A model generated the notes under the pieces. The model searched no databases and was not told where the DNA came from. It saw only the letters and a program-made list of their open reading frames with translations. Positions 59,315 to 64,000 of a DNA stretch of 64,000 nucleotides are shown here, one piece after another. Position numbers and translations under genes: made by a program. Source of the stretch: Massariosphaeria phaeospora (Eukaryota; Ascomycota; Dothideomycetes; Pleosporales); the NCBI GenBank assembly GCA_011032825.1, contig JAADJZ010000011.1:1054001-1118000 (forward strand), in the 5' to 3' direction. Numbering within the stretch: the stretch's first letter is position 1; each line of letters begins with the position of its first letter.

Positions 59315-61104
59315 TCACCAATTCCACGTCCGACTCGCCGCCGAAAACACCGGCGGCTTCCAGATCAAGCGATCCGGATCGATACTGCGCCGGCCCTTAA
59401 TCTTCTCCTTCGCCTTCTGCCGCTCGCGCTGCTCGATAACGGCATCTGTCAAGACAATGACATGCTGATTCTTGCTGTATCTCAGCATATTTAGATTCTG
59501 CAGGGTATGCAGCACATCATTCGTCGTCATAGCGCTGGCGGCGCCCAGATCCTCGATATTCGCCTCGACGCGGTCGTCCATAAGCGCGTCGACAATGGTT
59601 TCCTGCCAGTAGGCGCGGTAGCCCAGCAAGCCGAGATCGGACAGCGGCTTCTCGGGCGAGCCGAGCTTGTTCTCGCGCTTGGACAGCAGGTAGGAGAAGT
59701 CGATGAGCAGCTTGCCGAAGCCCTTGCGCTGGTACTGCGGCAGCGTGAGGATGCACGCGACATTGTAGCCCTCGGCGGACTCCTTTTCCTTGGAGAAGTA
59801 GCCGACCAGGTGGCAGCCGTGCTGGTCGCGCGTGGCCATGCAGTAGAAGAGGAAGGGGTCGACGTCGTAGTACAGCGTCTTGTGGTCGAGGAACAGCTTC
59901 GAGAGCAGGCACAGGTTGCGGCACCACGTGCGCTGGCGCCGCCCGTCGATCTCGAAGAACGAGACGAAGTCGTCGCGGTAGATTTCGTTGCCGGGTGGGT
60001 GTAGGAGTGTGCATTTGGCGCGGTGGCGCTCGAACGGCGTGACTTCGCCGTAGTAGGATAGGCAGAATTCGCAGATGTAGACCATGTCTGAGTCGACGAA
60101 GTCGATGGGGTAGGGCGAGAAATACCAGGGCTCGATTTCGTATTTGCCCATTTGCACTTTCTCGAGGTTGCGCACGCGCGAGATTTCGGTTTGGTTCTGC
60201 GTCATGGAGCCCGAGGTGCGCAGCTTTTCGATCTCGTCTTCGCGGGAGTAGAGGTGGTCGGGGATGGCTTTGGCGGTGGCGGCGGCGTCTTGGATGTCGA
60301 CGAGGTCCATTTCCTCGTCCTCTGGTTTGGGCGTGGCGCCATCGTTGACTTCGCTGGTAACGACCAGTTCTTTATTCTCTTTGCCGCTCGCTTTGCTCGG
60401 TCGTGGTGCTTTGCCGGGGAGGTTGACACTGCTCGCTTCTGGGGTGTCTGAAGCGTCCCTATCTAGCTTGCTTCTTGAGCGCTTGGGATTCTTCTGGTCT
60501 GACCTCGATGGAGCCTTTTCTTTCTGAGAGGCAGCAGCCTTCTTCTTCTCAGGTTTCTCAGGGGCTGGCCATTCGACCTCCCGTAAGAGATCGATACGTT
60601 CGGAGCCAACCCATTCATCGAGACGCTTGTTGAACTCTTCGTAGTGGACATAGAATTTGGATTTGCCTCGACGCTGCTGGATAGATAGAATTTCAGCTTT
60701 TCGCGATTCGCCATCCTATGTTGTGTGTTAGTGGCTGTTGAGAGATGCACTGGTATGCGGCCCCATTGTAAGATATGGTGTCTCAAGACGGACTGTATGA
60801 AGAAATGGTAAATCAACAGCATATAAACAGGCTGATAATGGCGGTACGGTGGGGAATCTAGAGTTAAGAAATGATAAACATTCCCGTTCTGAAGGGCACA
60901 TGCTAGGCCGTGGTCGCAAGATCGCCATTACTCACCTTCTCAACGAATGCTTTCACCCCAACCCTGCATTCAACGTATTAGCATTCAAATCCCAGAGCAT
61001 GCAGACGGTATCGCAACATACCTCAACGTCGCCAGGGTGGCGAATCCCTTTTCCAGAGGTACCGGCGTGCCACTCGGCTCATGCGATTCTTCGCGCGGCG
61101 CCAT
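59315..61104 (-). CDS. ESA1: MYST histone acetyltransferase ESA1
   Basis: Catalytic subunit of NuA4, acetylating histones H4 and H2A. Predicted 503 residues from exons 61104-61022, 60963-60936 and 60715-59315; the 28-nt middle exon supplies VGVKAFVEK. Joining gives the chromo-barrel domain: [39 protein letters not shown] (residues ~29-80). A Lys/Pro-rich linker leads to the MYST domain (about 215-500): zinc finger CEFCLSYYG...HRAKC, the autoacetylation-site region [12 protein letters not shown], active-site strand [13 protein letters not shown], acetyl-CoA loop [12 protein letters not shown], and catalytic Glu in [17 protein letters not shown]. All key residues are present. The start is the only ATG that precedes the chromo region in phase. 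The divergent neighbour REX4 starts 280 bp away. Confidence 0.95.
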
Positions 61105-61384
61105 GGCTGCACTGGACCGTTCCTGAGATTATCGCAGCGAAATAATCGCGTTGTGAATTATGGCGGGCGCGAGAAGTCGATGAGTCCTTTGTCGCAATAG
61201 CGACGCTGAGGTGGCGCCCGGGCTCGGTGCCGCGCCTAGTCACGTGAAGAGAAGTGCACGTACCACATGTCACTTTCTGCGGAATTTCGGCGGGGGTAAA
61301 GCAGAGCTGCAAACACAACGAACGATCCACACCGACCAACAAACGGAACCGCACACACCGCTATGCCTCGCCGGTGACACAGCA
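61105..61384. promoter_or_regulatory. Divergent promoter of ESA1 and REX4
   Basis: 280 bp between ATGs. A CACGTGAAG (E-box-like CACGTG) lies at 61240-61248. Confidence 0.5.
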
Positions 61385-62449
61385 ATGGCGCCAATCGACC
61401 TGAGCGGTCTGTCTAGCAACTGGAAGAAGCTGCAGAAAACTCTTCCGCTGGCGAAACCTCCGTCTTCGAAGCTCGAGGCCCAGGAACAGCAGGGTGCATT
61501 GAAGCGCAAGAGATCTACGAAGCTCGATGGAGAACGCCCCCATAGGACTTCGAACTCGGTGAATGGTGCAGCAAAGACGACAGTATACAAGCGCGCCTCG
61601 ACCCGAAAGCGCCAGAAGATGGAGGAACCAGCCTCCATCGGAGCCTCCGTCAAACAGCATGACCCCAAGACGCTCTCCCGCAGCGTCTCCATGCCCTCAC
61701 TCAAGCACGCACCCCTCCTAGCCTCCTCCAAAGCTGCCGCAGAGTCCCTCTCCATCCTGACGCCCTCGGCCGCCCACCCCGACATCGAGAACGAAGGCGT
61801 ATCCTCGACCGCGCTCCCCGGAAAATACATCGCGCTGGACTGCGAAATGGTCGGCACGGGCCCGGAGCCCGACCGCGACTCAGCCCTCGCCCGCGTCTCC
61901 GCAGTCAACTACCACGGCCACCAAGTCTACGACTCATACGTGCAAGTCAAAGTCGCGGTCACCGACTACCGCAGCGCGGTATCGGGCATCCACCCACGCC
62001 ACATCCGGCACGACACGGCACGGCCCTTCAAAGAAGTCCACAACGACCTCAAGATCCTGCTGCAGGGCCGCATCCTGGTGGGCCACGCGGTGAAAAACGA
62101 CCTCGACGCCTTGCTGCTCAAGCACGACAAGCGCTTCATCCGCGACACGTCCAAGTACTCCAAGTTCCGCGAGCTGGCGAATATCCCGGGGCGCACGCCG
62201 GGCCTGAAGCTGCTGGCGGAGAAGCTGCTCGGCGTGGAGATCCAGGTCGGGGCGCATAGCTCGGTCGAGGATGCAAGGGCTACTATGGCGCTGTTCAAGC
62301 TGGAGAAGGACGGGTTCGACACCGAGGTTATTAGTCGGTATGGGCATATAAGAATGGATGCTGCGGGGCCGGAGGTCGACGTGGGGGGCGGCGACGCGGT
62401 GACGAGGAAGTCGAAGAACAAGAAGAAAAAGAAGAAGAAGAAAAACTAA
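61385..62449 (+). CDS. REX4: 3'-5' RNA exonuclease Rex4
   Basis: DEDDh exonuclease implicated in pre-rRNA processing (ITS1 region in yeast). The single exon encodes 354 residues from ATG 61385 (MAPIDLSGLSSNWKKLQ), which matches the usual Rex4 N-terminus better than the open TTG extension upstream. Residues 1-145 are basic and low-complexity (LKRKRSTK, RKRQKME). The exonuclease domain begins at YIALDCEMVGTG (Exo I: Asp and Glu) and includes SYVQVKVAVTDYRSAVSGI, LKILLQGRILVGHAVKNDLDAL (Exo II Asp), and AHSSVEDARATMALF (Exo III: His and Asp). The catalytic set Asp-Glu-Asp-His-Asp is complete. The protein ends with a long lysine tract, probably nucleolar targeting. Convergent with the aldo/keto reductase. 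Confidence 0.93.
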   Translation: MAPIDLSGLSSNWKKLQKTLPLAKPPSSKLEAQEQQGALKRKRSTKLDGERPHRTSNSVNGAAKTTVYKRASTRKRQKMEEPASIGASVKQHDPKTLSRSVSMPSLKHAPLLASSKAAAESLSILTPSAAHPDIENEGVSSTALPGKYIALDCEMVGTGPEPDRDSALARVSAVNYHGHQVYDSYVQVKVAVTDYRSAVSGIHPRHIRHDTARPFKEVHNDLKILLQGRILVGHAVKNDLDALLLKHDKRFIRDTSKYSKFRELANIPGRTPGLKLLAEKLLGVEIQVGAHSSVEDARATMALFKLEKDGFDTEVISRYGHIRMDAAGPEVDVGGGDAVTRKSKNKKKKKKKKN

Positions 62450-62778
62450 GGTGGCTTAGTTGGCAGACAATGGTTATTTGGGCGTTATGGATGTGCATGG
62501 ACACGGTGGCTGTTGTTGGTTGGTACCCTCAAAAAGTTGGACGAGGTGCATTTATGTATTGGTATGTGTGACGGCAGAATCGTGATAACGTGTCCGGGCT
62601 AGATGTTATGGTTATGGGCTCCAGCAAGGGGTGTGTAATTATACAACCCGCGAACATAGACACCCTGAAATACTCAACAAAAGTTCATTTGACAGACCGG
62701 AATCTTGAATTCTATCTTGACGTCTCTCCATCTCGTTCCTTTCCTACGCAGCATCATCACCTTCCCGAGTGCACACGC
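62450..62778. other. Intergenic, convergent 3' ends
   Basis: 329 bp between REX4 (+) and the aldo/keto reductase (-). Nothing recognised. Confidence 0.4.
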
Positions 62779-64000
62779 CTACAGCCCATGCGGCTTGATA
62801 GGCCTCGTATGCGGCACACTATCCAACTTGCCCGCATACTTCAATATGGACACATCCGAGCTGGTCATGCGCGTGCTATACTTATCCCCACCAAACTCAA
62901 ACAAGAAGTTCATCGGGAACCCAAGCTCGAACTCCGCCGCCCCATCAATCTCATCAATCTCCTCATCCTCCAGCTCCAAACCCAACGCCTCGATATTGCC
63001 CTTCAGGTGCGCCACATTGCGGCCGCCGACAATGGGGAACACGTACGGCGCCTTGTGCATGACGTAGGCCAGGGCCACGCTGGTGATCTGCGTGTTCTTC
63101 TTCGTGGCGATGGCCTCGAGCTTCTTGGAGATCTGGATCTGCTTGTCCGAGGGCGGCGCCATGTTGCGGCCCTTCTCGTTGGCGGCGCGCTTCGCTTCCG
63201 TGGTGAAGTTGCCGCCGCCGAGCGCGCCCCAGGGCGCGAGCGCCATGCCTTCGTCGCGCGCCATGGGCAGGATGTCGCGCTCGAAGTCGCGGTCCGCGGC
63301 GGACCAGCGGCCCTGGTAGACGCTGAAGGGTCGCAGGCCGTGGTTACGCGCGTCTGGTAGGCCACCGGCTCGTCAGCTACGAACTCGCAAAACGGGGGGG
63401 ACCGGCAAGCACATACACTCGTTCGCCTTGCTCACGACCCACGCCGGCGTGTCGCTCACACCCAGATACAGCACCTTGCCGCTCGCCACGAGGTGGTTCA
63501 AGCTCTGCATCAGCTCGGGCACGCCCGTGGTGAAGTCCCACCAGTGCACATACAGCAGGTCAAGGTACGTGGTCTGTAGCTTCTTCAGGCTGGCCTCGAC
63601 GGACACCTTGAGCGACTTGGACGAGTTGCCGGCGTAGTTGGTGCGCTGGCGGGGGGTGCTGTTGCGCGGGTCGGGGAACGTGGTGGTGAATTTGGTGGCG
63701 AGCACGATCTCGTCGCGGTTGTTGCGCGCGGTGAGCCATTCGCCGATCCAGAGCTCGGATTCTTCGTTTTGGTAGTTGTTGGCGCTGCGGGGGTAAGTGG
63801 TGTGGTTTCGTATGCGCTGGGATGGGATTGGGGATGGGGGACATAGATGGTGGGGCAAACGAGTGTGGGGTACGAGCATCTATCTCGGGAGCTCTGGTGG
63901 GGTAGATGACGCTCATAACTCGGGAACCGGGCCAGGTACTCACGTATCGATGAAATTGCCCCCCTGCTCAAAGAAGAAATCCAGAATCTCAAACGTCATC
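62779..64000 (-). CDS. Aldo/keto reductase (AAD/NorB type), 5' end outside window
   Basis: NADPH-dependent oxidoreductase of the aryl-alcohol dehydrogenase/norsolorinic-acid-reductase group. Exons in the window are 64000-63944 (running in from the right edge), 63784-63417 and 63353-62779; phases 2 and 1 agree. The first exon reads TFEILDFFFEQGGNFIDT and joins to ANNYQNEESELWIGEWL, giving the Asp and Tyr of the catalytic tetrad. Then come DEIVLATKF (Lys), DLLYVHWWDF (His), LVASGKVLYLGVSDTPAW and, after the intron, YARNHGLRPFSVYQGRWSAADRDFERDI, the family's signature YxAxDRDFERDI-type segment. Near the end are VALAYVMHKAPYVFPIVGGRN and LEDEEIDEIDGA. The substrate is unknown. Only the N-terminal ~60 residues appear to lie outside the window. 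Confidence 0.92.

Noticed and set aside
1..64000. CRISPR array, bacterial operon features, IS elements
   Set aside because: No spaced direct-repeat array and no transposase reading frames were found; the region is eukaryotic.

Overview
The window is nuclear DNA of a filamentous ascomycete (Pezizomycotina; Dothideomycetes is my guess from general feel, not proven). Evidence: genes carry short introns of about 44-115 nt with GT...AG ends and CTAAC/CTAAT-type branch sites, the two strands are mixed with no operons, and there are fungal families such as a HET-domain protein, a fungal bZIP, a fungal subtilase and an AAD-type aldo/keto reductase. I rebuilt 21 protein-coding genes by joining exons whose reading phases match. 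Several start codons and terminal exons lie outside the longest open frames.

Layout. 1-11 kb: 3' part of a secreted subtilase (enters from the left edge), a small unknown gene, an F-box gene broken by an in-frame TAG, a short ELRN-motif gene, a four-pass membrane protein and a HET-domain protein. 11-19 kb: a six-exon reticulon-like ER gene with 87-bp tandem repeats, then COG8 and a UBE2O-like E2 sharing a ~200 bp divergent promoter. 19-29.6 kb: gene-poor, microsatellite-rich DNA with one zinc-ribbon gene (24994-26220), a 67-bp near-perfect hairpin (27344-27410) and a second copy of a sequence lying upstream of the F-box gene. 29.6-41.4 kb: an unknown nuclear-type protein, a mitochondrial thioredoxin-like protein, a ~2391-residue protein with five tandem Ulp1/C48-like cysteine-protease modules, and a bZIP factor. 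42-46.7 kb: a multi-pass membrane protein and a histidine-phosphatase gene (possible TFIIIC Tfc7 relative). 50-64 kb: RNase H2 subunit C, ESF1, a 55-residue membrane microprotein in three exons, a nucleotidyltransferase-like/Pro-Gln-rich protein with a GC-AG intron and a suspicious G-run frameshift, ESA1, REX4, and an aldo/keto reductase running off the right edge.

The genes do not form one pathway: most are housekeeping (Golgi tethering, ubiquitin conjugation, rRNA processing, histone acetylation, RNase H2). The best candidate for an undescribed system is the multi-Ulp1-like protein at 32357-39594. Each module repeats the order His...Asp...Cys/Ser with constant spacing; module 3 keeps the full His-Asp-Gln-Cys set, module 4 keeps His-Asp-Cys, and modules 1, 2 and 5 have Ser at the Cys position. 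It may be a SUMO/ubiquitin-like peptidase with built-in inactive binding modules, but this is inference.
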